64,000 nt of DNA from Gammaproteobacteria bacterium. GTDB taxonomy: Bacteria > Pseudomonadota > Gammaproteobacteria > JASBUN01. The DNA lies in contig JASBUN010000026.1 in assembly GCA_030147845.1 (NCBI GenBank), forward strand, positions 31,257-95,256, written 5' to 3'. This document shows, piece after piece, positions 17,620-26,844 of this stretch (position 1 is its first letter; the number at the start of each line of letters is the position of its first letter). Under the pieces are notes generated by a model. That model was not told the DNA's origin. It saw only the letters and a program-made list of their open reading frames with translations, and ran no database searches. A program made the translations under genes and the position numbers.

Positions 17620-19113
17620 ATGGAACCGACTGAGGAATCATCCAGACAAGAAAAATTGCAGTACTGGATCGAGGCACTCACCGAACGGGAAATGCCGGTT
17701 TTCGCGCAAACCGCCCGCCTGATCGCGACCGAGGCCGGCGACAATCAGCGCAGTGCGGCGGAACTCGCCGAATTGGTGCTGCAGGACGTCTCCATGACCG
17801 CGCGCCTGCTGCGCGTAGCCAACAGCATCATTGCCAACCCCAATCGCACCACCATCAGCACCGTTAGCCGCGCCATCGTACTGCTCGGTTTTGAAACGGT
17901 GCGTAATATTTGCTTCTCGATTGCCATTATCGATGCCATGAGCCACGGCGCGCACCACGCCAATGTCGTACGTGAAATGGCGCGCGCATTCCATGCCGCA
18001 ACGCAAGCACGCACCATGGCGGTGAAACGGCGCGACCACTCCCCCGAAGAGGTTTTCATCGCCACTTTGCTTTTCCAGCTTGGGCATATGGCATTCTGGT
18101 GTTTCGCGGGTACGGTCGATGCCGAATCGGCTGAACGACTGCAGCAAGCCTTGGCGCAAGCTGATGTCGACCCGGTTGAAGCCGAACGGCGGGTGTTGGG
18201 CTTTAGCCTGAAAGAATTGACCGGCGCGCTCAACCGTCACTGGCACTTGTCTTCGCTATTAGAGGACGCGCTGCAGCCCAATCCGACCAATACGCCCCGC
18301 GCCACCAACGTCACTCTGGCACACCAAGTCGCTCGCGCCGCCGAGGAAGGCTGGGATACGCCGCGCATGAAGCAGTTGCTCGACCGCGTCGCCGAAGCGT
18401 TGTATTTGCCGCGCGACAAAGTCAATCAACTGGTGCGCGACAATGCCCGTGCCGCCGTTTCCAGCATGGCGAAGTTGGGCGCCGCCGATGCCGGACGGCT
18501 GGTGCCGCTGCCGAAAGAAGCGCGACCACCCGCAGTCGAGACCAACACGGAGACACCATCCGACTCGGGCAAACCATCGCGCTTCCCGAGCGCCGACGCC
18601 GAACTGCAAATGCAGATTCTGCGCGAACTGTCCGACCTCATGACCGACGACCATCCGAATATCAATCTGGTGTTCGAAATGGCGCTCGAGGGCATTCATC
18701 GCGGCGTCGGCATGGATCGTACGCTGTTCGCTCTGCTGTCACCCGATCGCGCCACGCTGCGCTCGAAATACGCCATCGGCTGGGACCGTCAACAGCTTGC
18801 ACAGCAGTTTCGATTCAAACTCAATACGCCGGCTGTACATATAATGGATCACGTCATTCACACGCAGCAGCCGCTGTGGGTGCGGTTCCCCGCCGCGGCC
18901 GAGTTCGCCCGGATGGTGACCGCCGACGTTCAAGCGGTCACTGGGGACAGTGACTTTGTTTTAATGCCCATCGCGGTTAGAGGCAAAACCATCGGTCTAT
19001 TTTATGCCGACCGCCGACCGAGCCGGCGCGCCCTGGACGACGAAGCGTTCACCAGCTTTAAGTTGTTCGGACAACAGGCGCGACTGGGTTTGAATTTCGT
19101 CAAAGGCGGCTAG
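17620..19113 (+). CDS. HDOD-GAF signalling protein
   Basis: A 497-residue cytoplasmic protein. The N-terminal HDOD domain spans about 10-290; it is related to HD phosphohydrolases but usually lacks metal ligands (REMPVFAQTARLI, LVLQDVSMTARLLRVANS, AIVLLGFETVRNICFSIAI). A GAF domain follows at about 345-495 (LVFEMALEGIHRGVGMDRTLFALLS). HDOD proteins typically relay signals in stress, motility or cyclic-di-GMP networks. I chose the ATG at 17620, where homology begins. It diverges from amt. The immediate downstream DNA is the REP-rich tandem repeat. Confidence 0.85.
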   Translation: MEPTEESSRQEKLQYWIEALTEREMPVFAQTARLIATEAGDNQRSAAELAELVLQDVSMTARLLRVANSIIANPNRTTISTVSRAIVLLGFETVRNICFSIAIIDAMSHGAHHANVVREMARAFHAATQARTMAVKRRDHSPEEVFIATLLFQLGHMAFWCFAGTVDAESAERLQQALAQADVDPVEAERRVLGFSLKELTGALNRHWHLSSLLEDALQPNPTNTPRATNVTLAHQVARAAEEGWDTPRMKQLLDRVAEALYLPRDKVNQLVRDNARAAVSSMAKLGAADAGRLVPLPKEARPPAVETNTETPSDSGKPSRFPSADAELQMQILRELSDLMTDDHPNINLVFEMALEGIHRGVGMDRTLFALLSPDRATLRSKYAIGWDRQQLAQQFRFKLNTPAVHIMDHVIHTQQPLWVRFPAAAEFARMVTADVQAVTGDSDFVLMPIAVRGKTIGLFYADRRPSRRALDDEAFTSFKLFGQQARLGLNFVKGG

Positions 19114-19187
19114 TACAACCCCGCCGTAGCCGTAACGCTTAGCTCAACGCTGTGTGCTGACGGGCCCGGCACGCCGCTTGATACTAC

Positions 19188-19864
19188 TGCACGGCTGAAG
19201 CCGTGCCTACAAGATCGGCGGGTATATTCGGAAGCGGCAGATGCGTTTGGCTACCGCAGCCCACCTTGTAGGCACGGATTCATCCGTGCAAGTTACGCCG
19301 CTGAACGTACTGAGCCTGCACGGTTAAAACCGCGCCTACAACTCGGCGTGCTTTGCGCCTTTGCGAGAATCATTCGGATTGGGTTTTGAATCTCTCGCCA
19401 AGCCGCCGGGCACGCAAAGAAAACCCAGGCTTTATGCGTTTTCAGCCATGCATGGATGGACCAAAGCAGACCCATGCACGGCTAAAGCCGCGCCTACAAA
19501 ATCGGCGGGTATATTCGGAAGCGGCAGATGCGTTTGGCTACCGCAGCCCACCTTGTAGGCACGGATTCATCCGTGCAAGTTACGCCGCTGAACGTACTGA
19601 GCCTGCACGGTTAAAACCGCGCCTACAACTTGGCGTGCTTTGCGCCTTTGCGAGAATCATTCGGATTGGGTTTTGAATCTCTCGCCAAGCCGTCGGGCAC
19701 GCAAAGAAAACCCAGGCTTTATGCGTTTTCAGCCATGCATGGATGGAGCAAAGCAGACCCATGCACGGCTAAAGCCGTGCCTACAAAATCAGCGGGTATA
19801 TTCGGAAGCGGCAGATGCGTTTGGCTACCGCAGCCCACCTTGTAGGCACGGCTTCATCCGTGCA
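19188..19864. repeat. 287-bp tandem repeat (2.4 units) built from REP palindromes
   Basis: Units begin at 19188, 19475 and 19762 with a period of exactly 287 bp; the third stops at 19864. Each full unit carries three REP-like hairpins: TGCACGGCTGAAGCCGTGCC-type at its start, an inverted copy TTGTAGGCACGG...CCGTGCA about 75 bp later (so the first two form a REPIN), and TGCACGGTTAAAACCGCGCC near base 125. Copies differ by only a few substitutions, so the duplication looks recent. Reading frames in it repeat with the unit and are not genes. Confidence 0.9.
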
Positions 19865-19929
19865 CAGACCGACCCTCCTCATGCGCGGCCGGAGCCGCGT
19901 CTATGAGGGAAATTTGCCTGGATGAATAT

Positions 19930-20403
19930 CTACGACCGAGTGCGACGGCGTTGCGGTTTCTCGGCGACGGCCGCTTCCGCGACTCGAGCGCGGTCGAGCT
20001 GCACTTCAACTGTTCGACGATCTATCCCGGCGCCACGACCGATGCCTTCGCAACGCCGCGCTTCGTTTTGCCAAGCACCCCGGGTTTGAATCAATTCCGG
20101 CCAAAAAGGATAGGTACGACATTGCATCGGCCTAACCGAATACACACGGCAGCGGCCGTCAGCGCCGAGAAAGGAGCAGCGGCCATCGGCTAACAGGCGG
20201 ATACCTCGACCGACACCTTCGACCTGCAGCAGATAACGGCGTCGAAACCACGCACGCGAGATGCCTAAATAGCGGCGCAGACGCTCCGCCTCAGCCGTGC
20301 TTACGCCGATATAATCATCGGCGCCGCCATAGCAACATCTGCCACAACCGGTGCATTCAAACTTGAGTTTCGTCAATCGATAATACACGATCGAGCCCCG
20401 CAT
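19930..20403 (-). CDS. YkgJ-family cysteine-cluster protein
   Basis: A 157-residue protein with the CxxCxxCC motif (CTGCGRCC, residues 18-25), a later CRVYSVRPMQCRTYPFWPEL segment and a further cysteine (RRCEG), the pattern of the PF03692 zinc/iron-chelating family. Such proteins bind a metal or iron-sulfur cluster; their biochemical role is mostly undefined. It lies 22 bp downstream of mazG on the same strand, so they may be co-transcribed. The C-terminus is rich in Arg and Ala and runs towards the REP region. Confidence 0.85.
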   Translation of the reverse strand: MRGSIVYYRLTKLKFECTGCGRCCYGGADDYIGVSTAEAERLRRYLGISRAWFRRRYLLQVEGVGRGIRLLADGRCSFLGADGRCRVYSVRPMQCRTYPFWPELIQTRGAWQNEARRCEGIGRGAGIDRRTVEVQLDRARVAEAAVAEKPQRRRTRS

Positions 20404-20425
20404 GCGCGCACGCGTTGGTGCAGTT

Positions 20426-21214
20426 TCACTTTCGCTCCTCGCCCTTGACCTGCTCCCACAGAATATTCATCTGTTCGGCGCTCGCCTGTTCCGCAGTCAA
20501 GGCCTGCGCATTCAACAGGGCCTCCACTCGTCGAAAGCGGAGTTCGAATTTGGCGTTTGCGTCGCGTAGCGCCGACTCTGCGTCGAAGCCGGCGTGGCGG
20601 GCAAGATTCACACAGGCGAACAGCAGATCGCCGACTTCTTCGCGCAGCGCGCTCGTCACATTGCCGCCATCAAGTTCGGCGCGGCATTCCCGCAACTCCT
20701 CGTCGACCTTGTCGACCACTGCTTGGATATCGCTCCAGTCGAATCCGACACGAGCCGCACGTCGCTGCAATTTTTGCGCACGCACCAACGCCGGTAGTGC
20801 ACCCGCGACGCCGTCCAGCGCGCCCGCCGCGCCCGCTTTCGCGTGGCGTTCACGCGCCTTGTGTTGTTCCCATGCGACGGTCTGCAGCTCGGCGTTGGCG
20901 ACCTGCTGATCGCCGAACACATGCGGATGCCGACGCACCAGCTTATCGGTAATGGCGGTGGCGACATCGTCAAATTGAAAACGGTGTTCCTCGCTGGCGA
21001 TTTGCGCATAGAACACAACTTGGAAAAGCAGGTCACCGAGCTCGTCGCGCAACTCGTCGTAATCACCTTTGGCAACGGATTCGGCGACTTCGTAGGCCTC
21101 TTCCAGGGTGTGGGGCACCAGCGTCGCATAGGTCTGCTGCCGATCCCATGGGCAACCGCTACCGGGATCGCGCAGCCGCGCCATGATGTCGAGAAGTTTG
21201 GATATGGATTGCAT
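20426..21214 (-). CDS. mazG: Nucleoside triphosphate pyrophosphohydrolase MazG
   Basis: A 262-residue, two-repeat MazG. The first repeat holds the metal-binding motif (TLEEAYEVAESV, then DELRDELGDLLFQVVFYAQ) after the GCPWDRQQT signature. The second has a degenerate copy (VDKVDEELRECRAELD, then LREEVGDLLFACVNLARHAG). It cleaves NTPs to NMP and pyrophosphate, cleaning the nucleotide pool and influencing the stringent response. Length matches E. coli MazG (263). The ykgJ-like gene follows after 22 bp. Confidence 0.96.
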   Translation of the reverse strand: MQSISKLLDIMARLRDPGSGCPWDRQQTYATLVPHTLEEAYEVAESVAKGDYDELRDELGDLLFQVVFYAQIASEEHRFQFDDVATAITDKLVRRHPHVFGDQQVANAELQTVAWEQHKARERHAKAGAAGALDGVAGALPALVRAQKLQRRAARVGFDWSDIQAVVDKVDEELRECRAELDGGNVTSALREEVGDLLFACVNLARHAGFDAESALRDANAKFELRFRRVEALLNAQALTAEQASAEQMNILWEQVKGEERK

Positions 21215-21291
21215 AGCAAAGTTCGTGTGTGGCCGGCGGACGTCACGCGCACACAGATTAGCGCCGGCGCCACCACCATGCCAGTCCGGCG

Positions 21292-22650
21292 TCAGTGGTG
21301 CGGGAAACGCAACGTGATACGCGCGCCGCCCAACTTGCCGTCGCTGTCCAGCGTCAAGTTGCCATCGTAAGCGCTGAGGATATCGCGCACCACCGCCAGA
21401 CCGATACCGTGCCCAAACACCGTTTGATCGGCGCGCACACCGCGGCTGAGCACCGCATGACGCTGATCAGCAGGAATACCCGGACCGTCGTCATCGACGC
21501 AAATCACGAGCTCGGCGCTACCCTCGGACGTCGTCTCGCTGAAAGCGCGCACCTCGACCCTGCTGCGCGCCCACTTGTAGGCGTTGTCGAGTACATTGCC
21601 CACCACCTCCATGAGATCACCTTGATCGCCCCGGAACGTCAGGTCGCTATCCACTTTGATGGCGCAGCTCAGGCCCCGACTGGCGTAGACTTTATCGAGA
21701 CTGGCGCCGATGCGCTGTACCGTGCTATTAACCGATACCGGCGTCGCGAAGGTAGACTTGCCGGAGGTCGCCGCGCGCTGTAATTGGTAGTCGACGATCT
21801 GACGCATGCGCTCGACTTGATCCTGCAACGTTTCGTCCGCCGCGTGCGGTGACGGGCGCTGGCCGAGCACACCATGCATGACTGCCAACGGCGTTTTCAG
21901 GCTGTGCGCAAGATCAGCCAAGGTATTGCGATAGCGGTCTCGCTGTGCGCGTTCAGAGGCGATGAATGTATTAATACTTTGAGTCAACCCCTGAAGTTCG
22001 CGCGGATAATCCTGATCAAGATGAACGCGTTCGCCCGCGCGGACATCTTCCAGGTCGGCGGCTACCCGCCGCAACGGCGCAAGCCCCCATCTCAATATAC
22101 TACCCTGTACGGCCAATAACAGTACCGCAACGCCGACCAGCCAGCCCCACAAATTGCGTCGGAATGCGTTGACCTGATCGAGAAAGCTAGTCAAACTTTC
22201 GGTTACTTGAAACGAGTAGCGTGTCAGTTTCCCGCCGCCGCTATCCCAAACTACGGTGAAACTTTCGCCATAATAGGGTTCGCCATTGGCAGCCGTTAAA
22301 CGTTCATAGTTGGCCGCGCCCGGCATACCGAGCGTCGCAAAGGGCACGGACAAACCAAGCATCGATGGCGACGACCAGACAACTTCGCCGTGCGCCCCGA
22401 CGATGCGCGCGTACAAACCGGAATTGGGAGTCGTGAAACGCGCCTCGGGCAGCGAACGCGGTAAACCGAGCGTGCCGTTTTGCAGGTCAGCGGCTGCTAA
22501 TAATGCATACACATGCCCTTGCAAACGATCACGCTCGGCGCTTTCCGCGCTATGGCGAAACGCCTGGTCGAGCACGTAGCCGGTTAGTCCGAGAAAGATC
22601 ACCAAAACGACACTGGCGGCCAATAGCAGCCGGCGCGTCAACGAGGTCAT
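21292..22650 (-). CDS. PhoQ-like sensor histidine kinase
   Basis: A 452-residue sensor kinase. Two membrane helices (about 8-28 and 167-190) flank a periplasmic domain of about 140 residues. A HAMP-like linker leads to the H-box LADLAHSLKTPLAVM, a divergent N box (VGNVLDNAYKWA), DDDGPGIP (G1) and FGHGIGLAVVRDIL (G2). The domain layout and LKTPLAV H-box are those of PhoQ-type kinases, so the stimulus may be divalent cations or cationic peptides. It overlaps the regulator gene by 4 bp (ATGA), so the two are translationally coupled. Confidence 0.9.
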   Translation of the reverse strand: MTSLTRRLLLAASVVLVIFLGLTGYVLDQAFRHSAESAERDRLQGHVYALLAAADLQNGTLGLPRSLPEARFTTPNSGLYARIVGAHGEVVWSSPSMLGLSVPFATLGMPGAANYERLTAANGEPYYGESFTVVWDSGGGKLTRYSFQVTESLTSFLDQVNAFRRNLWGWLVGVAVLLLAVQGSILRWGLAPLRRVAADLEDVRAGERVHLDQDYPRELQGLTQSINTFIASERAQRDRYRNTLADLAHSLKTPLAVMHGVLGQRPSPHAADETLQDQVERMRQIVDYQLQRAATSGKSTFATPVSVNSTVQRIGASLDKVYASRGLSCAIKVDSDLTFRGDQGDLMEVVGNVLDNAYKWARSRVEVRAFSETTSEGSAELVICVDDDGPGIPADQRHAVLSRGVRADQTVFGHGIGLAVVRDILSAYDGNLTLDSDGKLGGARITLRFPHH

Positions 22651-23333
22651 GCGGACGCATCGCGGCCGATCGAAAAGCGATAGCCGCGCCCACGCAGCGT
22701 CTCGATCGGCTGAAAGTGATTGTCTGGATCCAGCTTGCGGCGTAGGCGACCGACAAATACTTCGATCACGTTGCTGTCGCGATCAAAATCTTGGTCGTAA
22801 ATATGCTCAGTGAGTACCACTTTGGAAACCACCTCACCGGCGTGTAACATTAAATACTCAAGCACCTTGTATTCATAGGCCGTCAAATCGATCACCCGGT
22901 CCTCGACGCGTACTTCTTGTGCGCTCATATCCACGGTAATCGGGCCGCATTCAAGCATTGACTGCGCCCAACCACCACTGCGGCGCAATAGCGCGCGCAA
23001 ACGCGCGAGCAATTCCTCAAGTTGGAACGGTTTGACCATGTAGTCATCCGCACCCGCTTCGAGACCTTCGACTTTTTCTTGCCAGCGCCCGCGTGCGGTA
23101 AGAATCAGCACGGGAAATTTGCGCCCGGCTGTGCGCCATTGACGGATCACTTCGATACCTGATATGCCGGGCAAGCCCAGATCGACCACCGCCAAGTCAT
23201 ACGAATATTCCTTGCCTTGATACAAACCCTCGTCACCATCGGCCACCGCATCGACGGCGAAACCCGCTCCCTGAAGGTGGGCGGCCAATTGCTCGCGCAA
23301 AGTTTGTTCATCCTCGATCACCAAGACGCGCAT
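22647..23333 (-). CDS. PhoP-like OmpR-family response regulator
   Basis: A 228-residue regulator. The receiver has the EDE acidic cluster at 7-9, phospho-acceptor Asp51 (VVDLGLPG) and a Lys in MVKPFQLEELLAR. The C-terminal winged helix (about 125-220) ends with DSNVIEVFVGRLRRKLD and the RGRGYRF wing. Partner of the downstream kinase, sharing an ATGA overlap. The PepSY gene lies 21 bp upstream in the same direction, a frequent arrangement in which the PepSY protein is part of the regulon. Confidence 0.92.
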   Translation of the reverse strand: MRVLVIEDEQTLREQLAAHLQGAGFAVDAVADGDEGLYQGKEYSYDLAVVDLGLPGISGIEVIRQWRTAGRKFPVLILTARGRWQEKVEGLEAGADDYMVKPFQLEELLARLRALLRRSGGWAQSMLECGPITVDMSAQEVRVEDRVIDLTAYEYKVLEYLMLHAGEVVSKVVLTEHIYDQDFDRDSNVIEVFVGRLRRKLDPDNHFQPIETLRGRGYRFSIGRDASA

Positions 23334-23354
23334 ATCGAGTTCCCGGCAGGCCGC

Positions 23355-23690
23355 CTACATTAACCGACCGCTACGGGGATCAACGTAGATGATGCGGACG
23401 ACGCCACCACGCGTCAGAATTTTGATGCGATAGACCATACGCCCGTCCGCTTGTACACGGCCGGCGGCCAATACACGACCACCCACCCGGCGGTGCACCA
23501 GTGACACTGCTTCATCAAGCGAAAGGCCACCGCCGCGCTCGGCCGCCGCTCCCCGCGTGCGCTCGAACTCGGCCGCCGCCGGCGCCGTAAGCACCGGGAA
23601 GGCCGCCATTGCCATGCTTGACGCAAACAATGAACTCAATAGCGCGAGAGAAATTACTTGGGTTCGCATGTTCATCAGTAGCCGTGTCAT
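23355..23690 (-). CDS. Secreted PepSY-domain protein
   Basis: A 111-residue exported protein. It has a signal peptide (ALLSSLFASSMAMA, cleavage near AFP), then one PepSY-like domain at about 55-110 (LSLDEAVSLVHRRVGGRVLAAGRVQADGRMVYRIKILTRGG). PepSY domains are thought to inhibit proteases or sense periplasmic conditions. It is the first gene of the PepSY-phoP-phoQ-like operon. The start could be internal (ATG at 23675 or 23669), which would leave a more compact signal peptide. Confidence 0.78.
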   Translation of the reverse strand: MTRLLMNMRTQVISLALLSSLFASSMAMAAFPVLTAPAAAEFERTRGAAAERGGGLSLDEAVSLVHRRVGGRVLAAGRVQADGRMVYRIKILTRGGVVRIIYVDPRSGRLM

Positions 23691-23765
23691 TTTGGAGCCG
23701 CGGCGTAGGCGGCGTCAGCTCAATTTGCTGGGATTCAGCCAACTGTACCACATCGGCACAAAGAC

Positions 23766-24311
23766 TCAGCGCTCCTCCGGCGACACCGATACCCGCACGT
23801 CGATGAAGGCGCCCGGTCTGTGGTCGGTGCGCGTCACATAGTCGTGACCGCGATAGCGGTAGGTTACGTCATAACCATCGGCACGGCGCTCGTCACTGTA
23901 GTCGACAGTACGCCGACAGACCCGCTCAGTGGTTACATAACTATCGTCGCGAGATTGGCTATGGCGAATATCGCTACCGATGGACGCACCCAGGATCGCG
24001 CCCGCCACCGTGGCGACGGTTCGCCCACGTCCGCCACCCATGGTATTGCCAACCGCTCCGCCGATGATGCTGCCGAGTACCAAGGGCGTACTGGAACGGT
24101 AACCGGCGCGCTCGTGGCGCACGTCCTGGTCCCAACATTCGCGGCGCGGGTGAGCGACGCGTACTACGCGGTACACGGGGCTTACATTGACCACTCGGGC
24201 GCGATCATAGTAGCTGCCGCCGGCACCGTAATCATCCGCGTGGACGGTCATCGAGCCCGCGAAAGCAAGAGCGCTCATCGCTGTAGCGACAATCAGTTTG
24301 CTGGTAGTCAT
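23766..24311 (-). CDS. Glycine-zipper 2TM (17-kDa antigen-like) envelope protein
   Basis: A 181-residue exported protein. It has a signal peptide (ATAMSALAFAGSMTVHA) and then a Rick_17kDa/glycine-zipper segment (LGSIIGGAVGNTMGGG, then VATVAGAILGASIGSDI) at about residues 85-120, expected to lie in the outer or inner membrane. The rest is Arg/Tyr/Asp-rich, ending with RYRGHDYVTRTDHRPG. Similar proteins stabilise the envelope. The ATG at 24311 follows AGGAG. It lies 75 bp upstream of the PepSY gene on the same strand. Confidence 0.8.
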   Translation of the reverse strand: MTTSKLIVATAMSALAFAGSMTVHADDYGAGGSYYDRARVVNVSPVYRVVRVAHPRRECWDQDVRHERAGYRSSTPLVLGSIIGGAVGNTMGGGRGRTVATVAGAILGASIGSDIRHSQSRDDSYVTTERVCRRTVDYSDERRADGYDVTYRYRGHDYVTRTDHRPGAFIDVRVSVSPEER

Positions 24312-24530
24312 GGCGAATCTCCTGTCTGTATCGAGGTAACCATACGAACGCTCATTTGAGCTTGGGTACAGGTTATCCCCGACTGGCTGAACCGTACCTG
24401 AATGAAGGCCAAACCGCAGCTGAACCGGTCGCCAAGCCACGGCGGTTGACTCGAACGCCGATCCTGAGCGTTAATAGACGAGGGCCAATCCGGGTAGATT
24501 TATCATAAAGAACGGCCACGGGAGAAACGG

Positions 24531-25016
24531 ATGCACGACTCTGAAACAGCGGAGCAGGAACGACGCACGGGATCCCAGCATTTGATCCGCGACCTGGTTC
24601 ACCTGCGTACAACGATGTTGGCGTTGTATGCCAAACTAGCGGCGCGTAAACCATTCGTCAGCGATGATGACATATCGGAGTTGTTGCGGGAGTTCTGCGA
24701 AATTTTGATCGACTATACCGCCAACGCGCATTTCCGGCTGTACCGCTTCCTCGACGAGAAATCCGAAAAACGCCGCGCCGTGCTCGATTTAGCCCACCGG
24801 ATCTACCCACGTATCGTCGAGAGTACACAATACATTGTCGACTTCAATGATCGCTATGACGCGCCCGCAGATGGAGCGCCATCGGTCCGCCTGGAAAAGG
24901 ATTTGTCCTCGCTCGGTGAGGAACTCGCCGAACGTATCGAACTCGAAGACCGGCTTATCGAGGTTTTATGCAAGCCGCGCGGCAATAGGCTCGATAGCCA
25001 ACGCGCGCCTACCTGA
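24531..25016 (+). CDS. rsd: Rsd/AlgQ family sigma-70-binding regulator
   Basis: A 161-residue protein with the Rsd/AlgQ pattern: LREFCEILIDYTANAHFRLYRFL at about 47-69, YPRIVESTQYIVDFNDRYD at about 88-106 and LGEELAERIELEDRLIEVL near the end. The family sequesters region 4 of sigma-70 so that alternative sigma factors gain polymerase; AlgQ also influences alginate and siderophore genes in Pseudomonas. Its presence supports a gammaproteobacterial host. The start follows GGGAGA. It stands alone between opposing genes. Confidence 0.85.
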   Translation: MHDSETAEQERRTGSQHLIRDLVHLRTTMLALYAKLAARKPFVSDDDISELLREFCEILIDYTANAHFRLYRFLDEKSEKRRAVLDLAHRIYPRIVESTQYIVDFNDRYDAPADGAPSVRLEKDLSSLGEELAERIELEDRLIEVLCKPRGNRLDSQRAPT

Positions 25017-25218
25017 ACGGTCCTGCAGTCATACGCGGCTGACCAGCCGCCACGCCGCCAAAGCCTTCGCCTGTCCGTTCCGCCTCGTTCCGTATCAGAC
25101 GTTGGAGGCGTTGTCCGGCTCAATTACCGCTCGCAGCGAATCCAGCTTCCGGCCACACCCTACCCGTCCGCGCCCAACGCGAGTGGGCGCGAACCGTTCC
25201 GCAGCAAAGCTGAACCCG

Positions 25219-25641
25219 TCAGCCAACGGCGTGTTCGGGTTTCGAGTCGTCTTCCGGTTCGCCCTGCCAGAGCATTTCGTAGCCTAGCTCATAGGTCTCG
25301 GTGCAAAACTTCGCCAACGCGTCGAACTTCTCCTTAAAGACGTGATCGGCGTGCGAGCGCTCGTGCTGCTCAAACGACTGCCAGTAGGTAACGATGGCAA
25401 TGTGATCGTCTGTGGCCTTGTCGGGATCAGCCGCCACGGAGCCCTCGGCTGAGATGAAGCCGGCATATTTGAAGACCTGACCACCGATGAAACCGCCGCG
25501 ATCGTCGCCATAGGTATTTTTGACCACGTTACACATTTCGCCCAAAGCGAGTTCGACGTCTTCGGTGCTGACACCCTCCTTGAGCTTGACCACGTTGAAT
25601 AACATTGTCGACCCAAAGGGAATTTTCAACGGCTCGAACAT
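25219..25641 (-). CDS. ABM-like dimeric alpha/beta-barrel protein
   Basis: A 140-residue cytoplasmic protein. The pattern TMLFNVVKLKEGVSTEDVELALGEM, then VTYWQSFEQHERSHADHVFKEKF, is that of dimeric ferredoxin-fold proteins of the antibiotic-biosynthesis-monooxygenase superfamily, which includes heme-degrading and quinol-modifying enzymes. No clear heme ligand can be assigned. It has a strong ribosome site (GGAGGTG). The upstream AT-rich region holds a near-palindrome (25862-25879). Function unknown; a stress or redox role is inference. Confidence 0.55.
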   Translation of the reverse strand: MFEPLKIPFGSTMLFNVVKLKEGVSTEDVELALGEMCNVVKNTYGDDRGGFIGGQVFKYAGFISAEGSVAADPDKATDDHIAIVTYWQSFEQHERSHADHVFKEKFDALAKFCTETYELGYEMLWQGEPEDDSKPEHAVG

Positions 25642-25984
25642 GAGTACACCTCCTCATTAAGCGATACATGTACTGAAGGGACGCACGCCCTGGAAAACAA
25701 CTTTGGCAATGCTGCCGGCGTATTACGCAGCCGCCTACTACAGGCGGCCCATCAGTGTATTAGTGATATCTAATATCTAGTTGTTGAGCAATGAAGTCAA
25801 GTATTTTCGGGAAAAAATTTATATGGCTATCAATAATGCGGCCGAATAGGTTTGGTAACTTATTGTGAAATTTTACAATTCGATATATCGCGCTCACGCA
25901 CAGCCACTCGCGCAAGCAAGTTATAGGTAAAAAATATCAGGGAATAGCGTGCCGGCCGGGCTCGCGCGTCGCCGGCACTAAGGT
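25642..25984. promoter_or_regulatory. AT-rich control region with palindrome
   Basis: A 343-bp gap, unusually AT-rich for this genome between 25760 and 25930. ATTGTGAAATTTTACAAT (25862-25879) matches its reverse complement at 16 of 18 positions and resembles a CRP/FNR-type operator. It lies about 220 bp upstream of the ABM-like gene, far for a direct effect on a single promoter. No gene is supported here. Confidence 0.4.
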
Positions 25985-26293
25985 TCAAGCATCAGGGGTT
26001 TTTGGCTTCTTCTTCATTAAGCCGGAGGATTCCAAGGGGATAACGACATTGTCACGCGCGCGCGGCTCGTCGGTGAAACGCGGTCGCTCACTCATGACAC
26101 GGCCCGCCTCGCGCGCCAATTCCTGCTCGCGTTCGGAAATCAACAGTAGACAATCCCGTAATTCTCGCAGGGTGCCCTCTTTGAGTGGGTGAATCATGCC
26201 AGGGGGCGTGGCGGTATCCTTGATGATGCGGGTTAAGGTCTTTTTGACCGCCAACAACATGATTTCTTCTCGAGATGGATCTTGCTCAGCCAT
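25985..26293 (-). CDS. Uncharacterised small cytoplasmic protein
   Basis: A 102-residue soluble protein, not recognised. The N-terminal half is helical (REEIMLLAVKKTLTRIIKDTATPPGM, then LKEGTLRELRDCLLLISEREQELAREAG); the C-terminal third is charged and probably disordered (RARDNVVIPLESSGLMKKKPKTPDA). Codon use is like its neighbours, and the compact start and stop support a real gene. It diverges from the small gene at 26517 across an AT-rich region with an 11-bp direct repeat. Confidence 0.6.
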   Translation of the reverse strand: MAEQDPSREEIMLLAVKKTLTRIIKDTATPPGMIHPLKEGTLRELRDCLLLISEREQELAREAGRVMSERPRFTDEPRARDNVVIPLESSGLMKKKPKTPDA

Positions 26294-26336
26294 GTCTACT
26301 CCAAATGTCCCGCGCGCCGCTCAATATCAGACCAGT

Positions 26337-26360
26337 ATATTACTATACGATATTACTATA
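26337..26360. promoter_or_regulatory. AT-rich 11-bp direct repeat in divergent promoter
   Basis: ATATTACTATA occurs at 26337-26347 and again at 26350-26360, with a 13-bp period. It lies between the divergent genes starting at 26293 and 26517 and may be a -10 region or paired binding sites. Confidence 0.35.
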
Positions 26361-26516
26361 TGCGCCGCGCCATGCGCGAATCCGGGTTGCCGGCGGCAAT
26401 CGCGTTATACTAGTAGCCAGTAAACGACAGGCAACGCGGCCGCGCCGTTGTCAGGGTTGGGTGGACACTAATAGTTGGCCGTGCAACGCTAGATAATCAA
26501 GAGGCTGGGACTCAGC

Positions 26517-26738
26517 ATGCCCTATTTCGTTTTCAAGGTATACGACAACCGCACTTTCGAGCCGGTCGACTCGTTCGCGCAATACCGCGACGCAAAGCGG
26601 CGTACACGCGAACTTCGCGCCGGGATTCCGGGTGGCGAAGCCTACACCTTTCGCTTGATCTACGCCCGTCATGAAAGCGAAGCAGAACGGCTGCTGGCGC
26701 AAAAACGCGAAGCCCGTCCGCTCGGCGAAGACAGCTGA
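26517..26738 (+). CDS. Uncharacterised 73-residue protein
   Basis: A small basic soluble protein of no assigned family: a predicted short beta segment (MPYFVFKVYDN) is followed by a helix rich in Arg and Glu (DAKRRTRELRAGIPGG, then IYARHESEAERLLAQKREARP). A GAGG sequence lies 13 bp upstream of the ATG. The alternating charge pattern suggests protein or nucleic-acid contact. Likely real because of its composition and clean start, but the function is unknown. Confidence 0.6.
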   Translation: MPYFVFKVYDNRTFEPVDSFAQYRDAKRRTRELRAGIPGGEAYTFRLIYARHESEAERLLAQKREARPLGEDS

Positions 26739-26844
26739 CAGCCGGGCCGGCCGCCGTTTGACGGCACGACCGCGAGGCATACGAACGCGCGAACAACCTC
26801 AGCTGCGCGCGCGTCCGTACCATCGCCATCGCTGCCTCGGCACG

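Noticed and set aside
19188..19864. Possible CRISPR array
   Set aside because: The units are 287 bp and nearly identical throughout, with no short repeat and variable spacer structure.
19353..19906. Several frames in the REP tandem repeat
   Set aside because: They recur with the 287-bp period and encode reversed REP palindromes rather than domains.
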